A stretch of 64,000 nucleotides of DNA, taken from positions 6,200,001 through 6,264,000 of the forward strand of contig NZ_CP107899.1 of the NCBI RefSeq assembly GCF_036013915.1. Reading direction: 5' to 3'. Every line of letters begins with the position of its first letter. Position 1 is the first letter of the stretch. Positions 1 to 7,742 of this stretch are shown here, one piece after another. Made by a program: the position numbers and the translations under genes. The DNA comes from Streptomyces sp. NBC_00464. Its GTDB lineage: Bacteria > Actinomycetota > Actinomycetes > Streptomycetales > Streptomycetaceae. The notes beneath the pieces were generated by a model. It was not told where the DNA came from. It was given only the letters and a program-made list of their open reading frames with translations, and ran no database searches.

Positions 1-268
1 GCGCCGCCGGGATGTCTCCCTTGGCGTGCCCGGCCGAGACCAGCATCAGCGGGACGGCGGCGAAACGCTTGACGCCCTGCTCGACGAGTTCGGTCACGGC
101 GTCGCCCAGCGGTGGCGGTGACAGTTCGATGAAACCGCCCGCGACGGGCAACTGCGGGTTACGCGCGCCGAGTTCGGCCACGAAGTCACGGAAGGCGGCG
201 GCCCCGCCCTCGTCCCGGGTGCCGTGGCCGGCGATGAGCAGTGCGGGACGGTCGTTCGGGGTGTTCAC
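1..268 (-). CDS. cbiX: CbiX-type sirohydrochlorin chelatase, N-terminal part (runs off the window)
   Basis: The first 89 codons are present; the 3' end lies outside the window. The protein begins MNTPNDRPALLIAGHGTR. The LIAGHGTR segment carries the metal-ligand histidine of the CbiX/SirB chelatase family, and LMLVSAGHAKGDIP near residue 80 matches the second histidine motif. Family members insert cobalt (or iron, or nickel) into sirohydrochlorin early in tetrapyrrole synthesis; the metal cannot be read here. I chose the GTG at 268 because GAGGAG lies 7 bases upstream and because the nearby upstream ATG hits a stop after seven codons. It follows the cbiG-cobJ gene by 50 bp in the same direction, so it is probably the next gene of that transcript. 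Confidence 0.82.
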   Translation of the reverse strand, partial: MNTPNDRPALLIAGHGTRDEGGAAAFRDFVAELGARNPQLPVAGGFIELSPPPLGDAVTELVEQGVKRFAAVPLMLVSAGHAKGDIPAA

Positions 269-318
269 GGATGCTCCTCGGTGTTCATGGGGGGTGGGGT
301 GCGGGGCTGCGGGCCGGT

Positions 319-2037
319 TCACGGGGCCGCCTCCGCCGCGGGCGCGGCCGACTGCCAGCGGTAGCCGCGCGGGGTGACCATGCGGCCCGCGATCTCGCGG
401 GTGGCCGTGTTGCCGACGGTGACGACGGTCATCATGTCGACCGATGCCGGGTCCAGCGCGGCCAGCGACGTCACCCGGCTGGACTCGTCGGGCCGCGAGG
501 CGTTGCGCACGACCCCGACCGGCGTGGCCGGCTCCCGGTGCTCGGCCAGGATCGACAGCGCCTTCGGCAGCTGCCAGTCGCGGCCCCGGCTGCGCGGGTT
601 GTAGAACGTCACGATGATGTCGGCCTCGGCAGCGGCCCGCACCCGGCGCTCGATGACCTCCCACGGCGTGTGCAGGTCGGAGAGGCTGATCGAGACGTGG
701 TCGTGGCCCAGCGGGGCGCCCAGGATCGCGGCCGCCGCCAGCGCGGCCGTCACACCCGGCACACCGACCACATCGATGTCGGCGCCCGCCTCGGCCAGCG
801 CCGGCGAGGCCATCGCGTACACGCCCGCGTCACCGCTGCCGATCAGCGCCACCGCATGCCCCTTGCGCGCCTCGGCGACCGCCGTACGGGCCCGCTCCTC
901 CTCTGCACCGAGCCCCGACTCCAGAATCGTGGTGCCGGGCCGCAGCAGGTCCCTGATCTGGTCGACGTACTGGTCGAGCCCGACCAGCACCGAAGCCCGC
1001 CGCAGCTCCTCACGGGCGCGCGGCGTCAACAGGTCACGCGCCCCGGGCCCGAGCCCCACGACGGCCAGGCGCCCACGCGGAGCCCGGCGCACCACCGCGC
1101 AGGTGGCCATCGCCGCCCGCCCCTCGGGCTGCGACTTCCGCTTCGGCACGAGGAGTTCACCGCCCCCGGCCAGCGCCGCGGCCTCCGCCACCGAGGGCGT
1201 GCCGACGGCGGCGAGCGGTGCGTCGGACGGATGCGGGACCTCGATCCGGGCCAGCTCATCGGCCGGGTACGTCCGCAACGGCACGCCGAGCCGCGCGGCG
1301 GCGGCCACGATCCCTGGCTCCTGCGCCTTCGCGTCCACGGTCACCAGCTCCGCGACGCTCAGCGGTGAGAGGCCGGCCCCCGCCAGAGCGTCCCGGATCA
1401 GCCCGAGCACCTCGTCCTCGGGCGCGTCCTTGGACGCGCCGACCCCGGCGACGAGCGAGGCGGGCCGCAACACGGCCTCCCGCGCCGTCAGTTGCACGAT
1501 CCGGTCGGTGATGTGCAGCACCGCGGCTCCGGCGGCGTCGGGGTGCACGTTCGGCGGCAGCGCAGGCAACGGCCACACCGCGTCCGCCCGCAACGCCACC
1601 GGCGCACCGTCGAGCATCGCCCGCGACACCCCCGCGACATCCCCCTCCACGGGGAGCCCCAGCATGTCCAGACCGGGAACACCCACCGCGTCCGTCGCCG
1701 TCGTCACCACCGGCGTCGCGCCCAGCACCTCACCGACTGCCACCGCAAGGGCGTTCGCCCCGCCACCGTGCCCGCCGAGCAGCGCCACCGCGTGGCGTCC
1801 CGCCTCGTCGACACAGACGACACCCGGGTCGGCCGCCTTGTCCGCGAGCAGCGGCGCGACCAGCCGCACCACGGCCCCCGTCGCCAGGAAGCACACCAAC
1901 TGCTCGCACTCGGCGAACGCCCGCCGCACGGCCTCGCGCACCGGACCGTCGTAGACCACGGCTCGGCCGGGCCAGGCCGCGGCCAGCCGGTCACGGGCGA
2001 CGGCGCCCGCCGCCGTCGCGGAGATCAGGCCGATCAC
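319..2037 (-). CDS. cobJ: Bifunctional cobalt-precorrin-5A hydrolase (CbiG) / precorrin-3B C17-methyltransferase (CobJ)
   Basis: A 572-residue fusion. Residues 1 to about 320 match CbiG, which opens the ring-A lactone and releases the C1 fragment; FLATGAVVRLVAPLL and LLGGHGGGANALA are typical. Residues about 325 to 560 are a SAM-dependent methyltransferase of the CobJ/CbiH type, with VVGLGPGARDLLTPRA at its start, IGSGDAGVYAMASP in the middle and FYNPRSRGR later, which catalyses C17 methylation and ring contraction. The GTG start at 2037 overlaps the cobL stop by four bases (GTGA), so the two are probably translationally coupled. The fusion is known in actinobacteria. The CbiG half belongs to the early-cobalt route, whereas cobN in this cluster belongs to the late route. 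Confidence 0.93.
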   Translation of the reverse strand: MIGLISATAAGAVARDRLAAAWPGRAVVYDGPVREAVRRAFAECEQLVCFLATGAVVRLVAPLLADKAADPGVVCVDEAGRHAVALLGGHGGGANALAVAVGEVLGATPVVTTATDAVGVPGLDMLGLPVEGDVAGVSRAMLDGAPVALRADAVWPLPALPPNVHPDAAGAAVLHITDRIVQLTAREAVLRPASLVAGVGASKDAPEDEVLGLIRDALAGAGLSPLSVAELVTVDAKAQEPGIVAAAARLGVPLRTYPADELARIEVPHPSDAPLAAVGTPSVAEAAALAGGGELLVPKRKSQPEGRAAMATCAVVRRAPRGRLAVVGLGPGARDLLTPRAREELRRASVLVGLDQYVDQIRDLLRPGTTILESGLGAEEERARTAVAEARKGHAVALIGSGDAGVYAMASPALAEAGADIDVVGVPGVTAALAAAAILGAPLGHDHVSISLSDLHTPWEVIERRVRAAAEADIIVTFYNPRSRGRDWQLPKALSILAEHREPATPVGVVRNASRPDESSRVTSLAALDPASVDMMTVVTVGNTATREIAGRMVTPRGYRWQSAAPAAEAAP

Positions 2038-3290
2038 TGGGTTGCTCCTTCACTTGCACCGGCCGCGGAGCGGACGCCCCACAGCAGAAAGACCGGATTG
2101 GCCGCGGCGAGCCGGGTCACGTCACCGGGCAGCGGCGCCAGCCGCGAGGACTGCAACAGCACGCCCTCGGGTACGAAACCGGCGCCGGCCAGGGCCGACC
2201 GCACCTGCGGCACCCGGTCCAGGGCCGCCACCGCGACCACCACGGCACGCCGCGCCCGCCGGGCGCACGCCGCCACGATCGCGGGCAGCTCACTCCCGCC
2301 GCCCCCGATGAACACCGCGTCGGGGTCCGCGAGATCGGAGAGCACTATCGGGGCGGACCCGTGCACCGCCCGTACGTACACCCCGTGCGCGGCGGCGTTC
2401 GCCCGGATCCGCTCGACCCCGTCCGCCGTCTTCTCGACGGCCACGGCGGCCGCGCCGAGCCGGGCGCACTCCACCGCCACCGATCCCGAACCGGCACCGA
2501 TGTCCCACACCAGATCACCCGTGCGCGGCCCGAGCCGGGCCAGCGCCAGCGCCCGCACCTCGAACTTGGTGATCATCGAGTCGCGGTGCTCGAACTCCGC
2601 CTCGTCCAGTGCCCATCCGGCCGGACCCGAGGCCGGGCCGGCCACCGTCCGGACCGGCGACAGCGCCCTCGACTCGTCCAGGCACAGCACCACACTCACC
2701 GGATCCGGCCACGGACGGGCCGCCGCCTCCCGAGGCGTCAGCCGCTCGATACGCTCGTGCTCCGGGTCGCCGAGCGCCGTCGCGACGACCAGGGTCCGCT
2801 CCTCGCTCCGGTACAGCAGCCCCGCCGCCAGCTCCGCGGGCCCGGCACCGGGTCCCGTCAGCACCGCGACCTTGGGGTGGGCGAAGCACACGTTCACCGC
2901 GGTCCGCGGATCACGCCCGTGCGCGCTGACGACGACCGCGTCGTCCCACGGAATCCCCAGCCGGGCGAACGCCACCGCGATCGACGGCGCACCCGGCCGG
3001 ACATCGAGAGCCGCGGGCCCGAACCGCTCCGCCAGTGCCCGCACGATCCCGAAGAACCCCGGATCACCGGAGGCCAGCACCACCACCCGGGCCCCGTCCT
3101 CGGCCAGGTGGATCCCGATCCGGTCGAGAGCCGGAGCCAGCGGCCCCAGCACCACCCGCGAGGCGCCCGCCGGCAGTACGGCCCCGTCCAGATGACGCCG
3201 GGCGCCGACCACCAGCGTGGCCCCGGCCAGCTCCCGGACCGCGTCCGGGGCGAGCGGCGCCCCCGTCCCCGTACCGAAGACCCGGATCAC
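2034..3290 (-). CDS. cobL: Precorrin-6Y C5,15-methyltransferase (decarboxylating), CobL/CbiET type
   Basis: A 418-residue two-domain enzyme that methylates C5 and C15 of the corrin ring and decarboxylates the C12 acetate. The N-terminal half is the CbiE-like tetrapyrrole methylase (ASGDPGFFGIVRAL near residue 80). The C-terminal half is the CbiT-like Rossmann methyltransferase, with the SAM loop VWDIGAGSGSVAVECA and FIGGGGSELP. A longer reading frame runs upstream, but it would overlap cobM extensively. I therefore start at GTG 3290, which overlaps the cobM stop as GTGA, the same coupling seen at the cobL-cobJ junction. The length agrees with the family. Confidence 0.92.
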   Translation of the reverse strand: MIRVFGTGTGAPLAPDAVRELAGATLVVGARRHLDGAVLPAGASRVVLGPLAPALDRIGIHLAEDGARVVVLASGDPGFFGIVRALAERFGPAALDVRPGAPSIAVAFARLGIPWDDAVVVSAHGRDPRTAVNVCFAHPKVAVLTGPGAGPAELAAGLLYRSEERTLVVATALGDPEHERIERLTPREAAARPWPDPVSVVLCLDESRALSPVRTVAGPASGPAGWALDEAEFEHRDSMITKFEVRALALARLGPRTGDLVWDIGAGSGSVAVECARLGAAAVAVEKTADGVERIRANAAAHGVYVRAVHGSAPIVLSDLADPDAVFIGGGGSELPAIVAACARRARRAVVVAVAALDRVPQVRSALAGAGFVPEGVLLQSSRLAPLPGDVTRLAAANPVFLLWGVRSAAGASEGATQ

Positions 3291-4135
3291 GAGCCGGACC
3301 GCTGGGCGCGCAACTCGGCCCGCGCCGCCTTGTCGGCCTTGCGGTACCCGTGGAAGTGACCCGGGTGGTACAGATGCGAACGCGTCCCCGACGCCGACAG
3401 GGCAGGGCCGACCAGGAAGAGCGTGTGCTTCCAGAGCTTGTGCTCCTTGACCGTCGCCTCCAGCGTCTCGATCGTGCAGCGCAGGATCAGCTCCTCCGGC
3501 CACGTCGCCTGGTACGCGATCACCACCGGCGTCGAGGTCGGGTACCCGCCCTCCAACAGCTCCTGCGTCAGCTGACCGGACCGGGCCGCCGACAGGAACA
3601 GCGCCATCGTCGTGCCGTGCCGGGCGAACTCCCGCACCTCCTCACCGGGAGGCATCGGCGTCTTGCCGCCGCCCAGCCGGGTCAGGATCACCGACTGCGC
3701 CACCTCCGGGATCGTCAGCTCGCGCTGCACGAGGGCCGCGACCGCCGAGAACGACGACACCCCGGGCACGATCTCCACCGCGACACCCAGCTCGCCGCAC
3801 CGGTCGACCTGCTCCTGCGTGCCGCCCCACAGCGCCGGATCACCGGAGTGGATACGCGCCACCTTCAGCCCCTCGTCCGCCGCCCGCCGGTACACGGCGA
3901 CGACCTCTTCGAGGGACATCTGCGCCGAGTCCAGGATCTCCGCGCCCTCCCGGGCGTGATCGAGGACCTCCGCCTGCACCAGGCTGGCCGCCCAGATGAC
4001 GATGTCGGCATCCGCGATGGCCCGCGCAGCCCGGAAGGTCAGCAGATCGGCGGCGCCGGGACCGGCACCGACGAACGTCACGGTGCCACGGGTGGGCGCG
4101 GCGACTGCGGCGGCTGCGTCGACTGCTTCGGACAT
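3287..4135 (-). CDS. cobM: Precorrin-4 C11-methyltransferase
   Basis: A 282-residue SAM-dependent tetrapyrrole methylase that adds the C11 methyl group. The glycine-rich N-terminus VTFVGAGPGAADLLTFRA, the IHSGDPALWGGTQEQ segment, VEIVPGVSSFSA and LTRLGGGKTPMP are hallmark CobM/CbiF motifs. The start ATG 4135 (MSEAVD) is preceded by AAAGGA eight bases away. An in-frame extension to 4192 lacks a comparable site. It is the first gene of the minus-strand block cobM-cobL-cobJ-cbiX and faces a divergent ZIP transporter gene 100 bp away; that AT-richer gap (TTTTCTTTTT on the minus strand) probably holds both promoters. I see no second B12 riboswitch in it. Confidence 0.93.
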   Translation of the reverse strand: MSEAVDAAAAVAAPTRGTVTFVGAGPGAADLLTFRAARAIADADIVIWAASLVQAEVLDHAREGAEILDSAQMSLEEVVAVYRRAADEGLKVARIHSGDPALWGGTQEQVDRCGELGVAVEIVPGVSSFSAVAALVQRELTIPEVAQSVILTRLGGGKTPMPPGEEVREFARHGTTMALFLSAARSGQLTQELLEGGYPTSTPVVIAYQATWPEELILRCTIETLEATVKEHKLWKHTLFLVGPALSASGTRSHLYHPGHFHGYRKADKAARAELRAQRSGS

Positions 4136-4235
4136 GGGACGGGTCCTTTCGGAAACATGAAAAAGAAAAGAAGGGGACACGGCTGCGGGCATCCTGCGGA
4201 TGCGCGCACCGGGGTCAATCGGCTAGCAAGAGCCC

Positions 4236-4958
4236 ATGGCGGTGTTCGTCGCGCTCGGCGCGTTCCTGATGACCCTGGTCGGCGGCTGGGTTGCCCAGCG
4301 CGTCACCGACCGCCGCCACCTGGTGCTCGGTTTCGCCGGCGGACTGATGCTCGGAGTCGTCGGCCTCGACCTGCTGCCGGAGGCCATCGAAGCCGCGGGC
4401 GGCCTCATCTTCGGCGTACCGGCGGCCCTGCTGCTGTTCGTGGGCGGCTTCCTCTTTGCGCACCTGGTCGAGCGACTGCTCGCCGTACGCCAGGCGGCAC
4501 ACGGAGCGAGCGAGGAGCGCGTGCCCCAGGTCGGACTGACAGCGGCGGCCGCCATGGTCCTCCACAGCCTGATGGACGGCGTGGCGCTCGGTGCGGCCTT
4601 TCAGGTGGGCGGCGGCATGGGAGCGGCCGTCGCCCTCGCCGTCATCACCCACGACTTCGCCGACGGCTTCAACACGTACACGATCACCAGCCTGTACGGG
4701 AACGCCCGCCGCAAGGCCCTGACGATGCTGTACGCGGACGCGGCGGCGCCCGTCATCGGCGCGGCGACGACGCTCGTGTTCACCCTTCCGGAGGAACTCC
4801 TCGGCTGCTATCTCGGCTTCTTCGGCGGCGCGCTGCTCTACCTCGCCGCCGCCGAGATCCTGCCCGAGGCGCACCACGACCACCCCGCCCGCTCCACCCT
4901 GCTGTGCACGGTCACCGGAGTGGGCTTCATCTGGCTGGTGGTGGGCCTTGCGCAGTGA
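4236..4958 (+). CDS. ZIP-family divalent metal transporter
   Basis: A 240-residue polytopic membrane protein with about seven to eight hydrophobic segments. Two metal-binding signatures of the ZIP family are clear: HSLMDGVALGAAF near residue 109 (TM4) and HDFADGFNTYTI near residue 139 (TM5), both with the H-x(3)-D/DG pattern. A histidine-containing AEILPEAHHDHP lies near the C-terminus. ZIP proteins move zinc, iron, manganese or cobalt into the cytosol. It is the only plus-strand gene inside the cobalamin cluster and runs convergently into cobI with a 5-bp gap. Cobalt supply is an attractive guess from position alone, but the substrate cannot be read. The ribosome site is weak (CAAGAGCCC before ATG). 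Confidence 0.85.
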   Translation: MAVFVALGAFLMTLVGGWVAQRVTDRRHLVLGFAGGLMLGVVGLDLLPEAIEAAGGLIFGVPAALLLFVGGFLFAHLVERLLAVRQAAHGASEERVPQVGLTAAAAMVLHSLMDGVALGAAFQVGGGMGAAVALAVITHDFADGFNTYTITSLYGNARRKALTMLYADAAAPVIGAATTLVFTLPEELLGCYLGFFGGALLYLAAAEILPEAHHDHPARSTLLCTVTGVGFIWLVVGLAQ

Positions 4959-4963
4959 CCGCC

Positions 4964-5692
4964 TCACAACTTGCCGCCCCGCCCGCCGTCACGCGGCGCG
5001 GGCGCGATCAGCGTGGAGAGATACGGCAACGGCCCCTCGGCCAGCTCCGACGCGGGCCGGATCGACTCCTCCGGCAGCCCGAGCGCCGAACCCCACACCG
5101 CGTCCTCGGTCCGCCCCGTCTCGCGCAACGCCGTGGCGACCTCCTCGGCCAGCCGCCCGAACTTGTACGCGACGACCGTCCCGGGTCCCTTCAGGGCCTC
5201 CTTCAGTACGGCCGCCCCGGCGGTCACCGGCACCAGCGTCAACGGCTCCGTACCCTCGGTCAGCACCGCGCCACTGCGCGCGGCCAGATCCTGCATCGCC
5301 GTGATCCCCGGCACCGTCACCACGGACGTGCCCGGCAACAGCTCACCGATCGTGTGCGCGAGATACGTGAACGTGGAGTACACGTTCGGATCGCCGATGG
5401 TCGCGAAGGCCACCGAACCATGCGTACGCAACAGCTCCGCGACCCGCGCACCCGCCGCGTCCCACGCCGCCTCCCGGCGCGCCCGGTCCGTCCGCTCGTT
5501 GAGCGCGAACACGACCCGCACGACCTTCTCGGCCCCCACGTAGTGCAGCACCGTCGCCTCGGCACGTCCCCGCTCACCGGTGTCCATCACGGGCACCACG
5601 ACGACGGCGGCATCACGCAGCGCGTTGACGCCCTTGACGGTCACCAGCTCCGGATCACCGGGTCCGACTCCGACCCCGACCAGCGTGTTCAT
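4964..5692 (-). CDS. cobI: Precorrin-2 C20-methyltransferase
   Basis: A 242-residue SAM-dependent methylase that converts precorrin-2 to precorrin-3A. Diagnostic segments are VGVGVGPGDPELVTVKGV at the N-terminus, IGDPNVYSTFTYLAHTI near residue 98 and VTVPGITAMQDLAA near residue 125. The start ATG overlaps the cobB stop as ATGA. It is the last gene of the riboswitch-headed series cobD-cobQ-cobN-chelatase-cobO-cobB-cobI. Its stop is only 5 bp from the stop of the plus-strand ZIP gene, so any read-through into the downstream cobM block would be antisense to that gene. Confidence 0.93.
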   Translation of the reverse strand: MNTLVGVGVGPGDPELVTVKGVNALRDAAVVVVPVMDTGERGRAEATVLHYVGAEKVVRVVFALNERTDRARREAAWDAAGARVAELLRTHGSVAFATIGDPNVYSTFTYLAHTIGELLPGTSVVTVPGITAMQDLAARSGAVLTEGTEPLTLVPVTAGAAVLKEALKGPGTVVAYKFGRLAEEVATALRETGRTEDAVWGSALGLPEESIRPASELAEGPLPYLSTLIAPAPRDGGRGGKL

Positions 5693-7149
5693 CCCTTGCA
5701 CCTCTCCACGAATCGGCGGGCCGTACCGGGCGCCGAGGCCCAGTGCGTATGCAGATAACTCGCGTGCACGCCCTGCTGCACGAACCCCTCGACGCGCCGC
5801 TCCGGCTGGTGCATGCCCCAGGCCGGCGCCTCCCCGGCCCCGGGCTCCAGCACGGTGCGGTGGAACTCGTGCCCGCGCATCCGCGTCCCCGTAGCCGCCA
5901 GCACGCTGTCGGAGAGCGCCACGGCGTCCCGGTACCCGAGCGTCAGCCGCTCCGACATCCGCGCCTCGGCGTCCAGCACCCCGCACATCGGCAGTCCGTC
6001 CAGCGACCGCGCCAGATACAGCAGCCCCGCACACTCGGCAGCCACCGGAGCCCCCGAGAGCGCCAGCTCCGCAACGGCCTTCCGCAACGGCTCGTTGGCC
6101 GACAGCTCGGGCGCGTACACCTCGGGAAACCCGCCCCCGACGACGAGCCCTCGCGTCCCTTCGGGCAATGCCTCGTCCCGCAACGGATCGAACGGCACGA
6201 CGGTGGCCCCGGCGGCGGCGAGCAGCTCGCTGTGCTCGGCGTAGGAGAAGGTGAAGGCGGGACCGGAGGCGACGGAGACAACGGGAGCCCCGCAATTCAG
6301 CCCCTGGGGGTCCCCCCGGACGAAGTCTGGGGGAGTTTGAGGAGCGGGGGTCCGGGGGCGGAGCCCCCGGTTACGGGAAGGGGCGGGGAGGGGAACAGGC
6401 TCGCCGCAGGCGCCCACCGCCTCCGCCGCGCTCCACACCGCCCCCGGCACGGGAGGCGCAGACTGCGCCAACGCCATCAAGGCGTCCAGGTCACATCCAC
6501 CCCGCACCCGATCCGCCATCGCCGCGACAGCGCCCACCGCATCGCCCCGCCGCTCGGCCACCGGCACCAGCCCCAGATGCCGCGACGGCACAGCCACCTG
6601 CGGGGCCCGCCGCAACACCCCCAGCACGGGCACCCCGGACTCGTCCAGGGCCTCCCGCAGCAACGCCTCGTGCCGGTCGGACCCCACCTTGTTCAGGATC
6701 ACGCCCCCGATCCGCACCTGCGTGTCCCACGAGGCGAAACCGTGCACCAGAGCCGCCACCGACCGCGACTGCGACGACGCATCCACGACCAGCACCACCG
6801 GCGCCCGCAGCAGCTTCGCGACCTGCGCGGTCGAAGCGAGCTCACCCTGCCCGGATGCCCCGTCGTACAGCCCCATCACACCCTCGACGACCGCCAGGTC
6901 ACACCCCTGCGCACCATGCGCGAACAGCGGAGCGACCAGCTCCGGCCCGCACATGTACGCATCGAGATTGCGCCCCGGCCGCCCCGTGGCAAGGGTGTGA
7001 TAGCCGGGATCGATGTAGTCGGGCCCCACCTTGTGCCCGGACACGGCGAGCCCCCGCCCGGCGAAGGCGGCCATCAGGCCCGTCGCGACGGTGGTCTTGC
7101 CGCTGCCGGACGACGGCGCGGCGATGACCAGGCGCGGAACGTTCACCAC
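5689..7149 (-). CDS. cobB: Hydrogenobyrinic (cobyrinic) acid a,c-diamide synthase
   Basis: A 486-residue ATP- and glutamine-dependent amidase that converts the a and c carboxylates of the corrin ring. The P-loop APSSGSGKTTVATG is at residues 10-23, with the CobB/CbiA segments GHKVGPDYIDPGYH and GVMGLYDGASG behind it. The C-terminal glutamine-amidotransferase-like half has GGGFPEVYAPELSAN and the nucleophile region AAECAGLLYLARSLDG, with a late HASYLHTHW. Between the halves sits a linker of about 30 residues, rich in Pro, Arg and Gly, encoded by a repeat element (about 6303-6376). Two adjacent GTG codons (7149, 7146) could start it; the second gives a GTGA overlap with cobO. The stop overlaps cobI. 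Confidence 0.93.
   Translation of the reverse strand: MVNVPRLVIAAPSSGSGKTTVATGLMAAFAGRGLAVSGHKVGPDYIDPGYHTLATGRPGRNLDAYMCGPELVAPLFAHGAQGCDLAVVEGVMGLYDGASGQGELASTAQVAKLLRAPVVLVVDASSQSRSVAALVHGFASWDTQVRIGGVILNKVGSDRHEALLREALDESGVPVLGVLRRAPQVAVPSRHLGLVPVAERRGDAVGAVAAMADRVRGGCDLDALMALAQSAPPVPGAVWSAAEAVGACGEPVPLPAPSRNRGLRPRTPAPQTPPDFVRGDPQGLNCGAPVVSVASGPAFTFSYAEHSELLAAAGATVVPFDPLRDEALPEGTRGLVVGGGFPEVYAPELSANEPLRKAVAELALSGAPVAAECAGLLYLARSLDGLPMCGVLDAEARMSERLTLGYRDAVALSDSVLAATGTRMRGHEFHRTVLEPGAGEAPAWGMHQPERRVEGFVQQGVHASYLHTHWASAPGTARRFVERCKG
6303..6376. repeat. GC-rich streptomycete repeat translated inside cobB
   Basis: On the minus strand this stretch contains CCGGGGGCTCCGCCCCCG followed by GACCCCCGCTCCTCAA. 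The same unit, with about three differences over 36 bases, stands in the intergenic space at 21831-21866. Here it lies in frame within cobB and encodes the low-complexity linker between the two catalytic halves. Confidence 0.8.
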
Positions 7150-7742
7150 TCGATGCCCCTCTGGCCCTTCTGCCCGGCGTCCATCGGGTGCTTGACCTTC
7201 GACATGTCGGTCACCAGATCAGCGGCCTCCACCAGTGCGGCAGGGGCGTTGCGCCCGGTGATCACCACGTGCTGGTTGCCGGACCGCCGGCGCAGCACCT
7301 CGACGACCTCATCGGTGTCGACCCACCCCCAGTGCATCGGATAGGCGAACTCGTCGAGGACATACAGCCGGTACGTCTCGGCCGCCAGATCACGCTTGAC
7401 CTGCTCCCAGCCCTCGCGGGCCGCCGCCTCGTTGTCCAGCTGCTGATCGCGCTGGACCCAGGACCAGCCCTCGCCCATCTTGTGCCAGGCGACGGACCCG
7501 CCCTCGCCGCTCGCGCCGAGGACCTTCAGCGCGTTCTCCTCGCCGACCTTCCACTTCGCCGACTTCACGAACTGGAAGACCCCGATGGGCCACCCCTGAT
7601 TCCAGGCGCGCAGCGCGAGCCCGAAGGCCGCCGTCGACTTGCCCTTGCCGATGCCGGTGTGCACCACCAGCAGCGGACGGTTGCGGCGCTGCCGGGTGGT
7701 GAGCCCGTCGTCCGGCACGGTGACCGGCTGTCCCTGCGGCAT
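7143..7742 (-). CDS. cobO: Cob(I)yrinic acid a,c-diamide adenosyltransferase (CobO/BtuR type)
   Basis: A 199-residue ATP:corrinoid adenosyltransferase that attaches the upper 5'-deoxyadenosyl ligand. The P-loop-like HTGIGKGKSTAAFGLALR lies at residues 28-45, with FQFVKSAKWKVGEE, LYVLDEFAYPMHWGWVD and VVITGRNAP downstream, all typical of CobA/CobO. The length matches the family. The ATG at 7742 shares its A with the TAA stop of the upstream chelatase gene (TAATG), and the stop overlaps the cobB start, so it is embedded in a coupled series. Confidence 0.95.
   Translation of the reverse strand: MPQGQPVTVPDDGLTTRQRRNRPLLVVHTGIGKGKSTAAFGLALRAWNQGWPIGVFQFVKSAKWKVGEENALKVLGASGEGGSVAWHKMGEGWSWVQRDQQLDNEAAAREGWEQVKRDLAAETYRLYVLDEFAYPMHWGWVDTDEVVEVLRRRSGNQHVVITGRNAPAALVEAADLVTDMSKVKHPMDAGQKGQRGIEW

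Noticed and set aside
4136..4235. Second cobalamin riboswitch before cobM
   Set aside because: The gap is only 100 bp and lacks the B12 box and core.
3035..5758. 907-residue plus-strand open frame across cobM, the ZIP gene and cobI
   Set aside because: Arg/Pro-rich shadow of real minus-strand genes; no motifs and no ribosome site.
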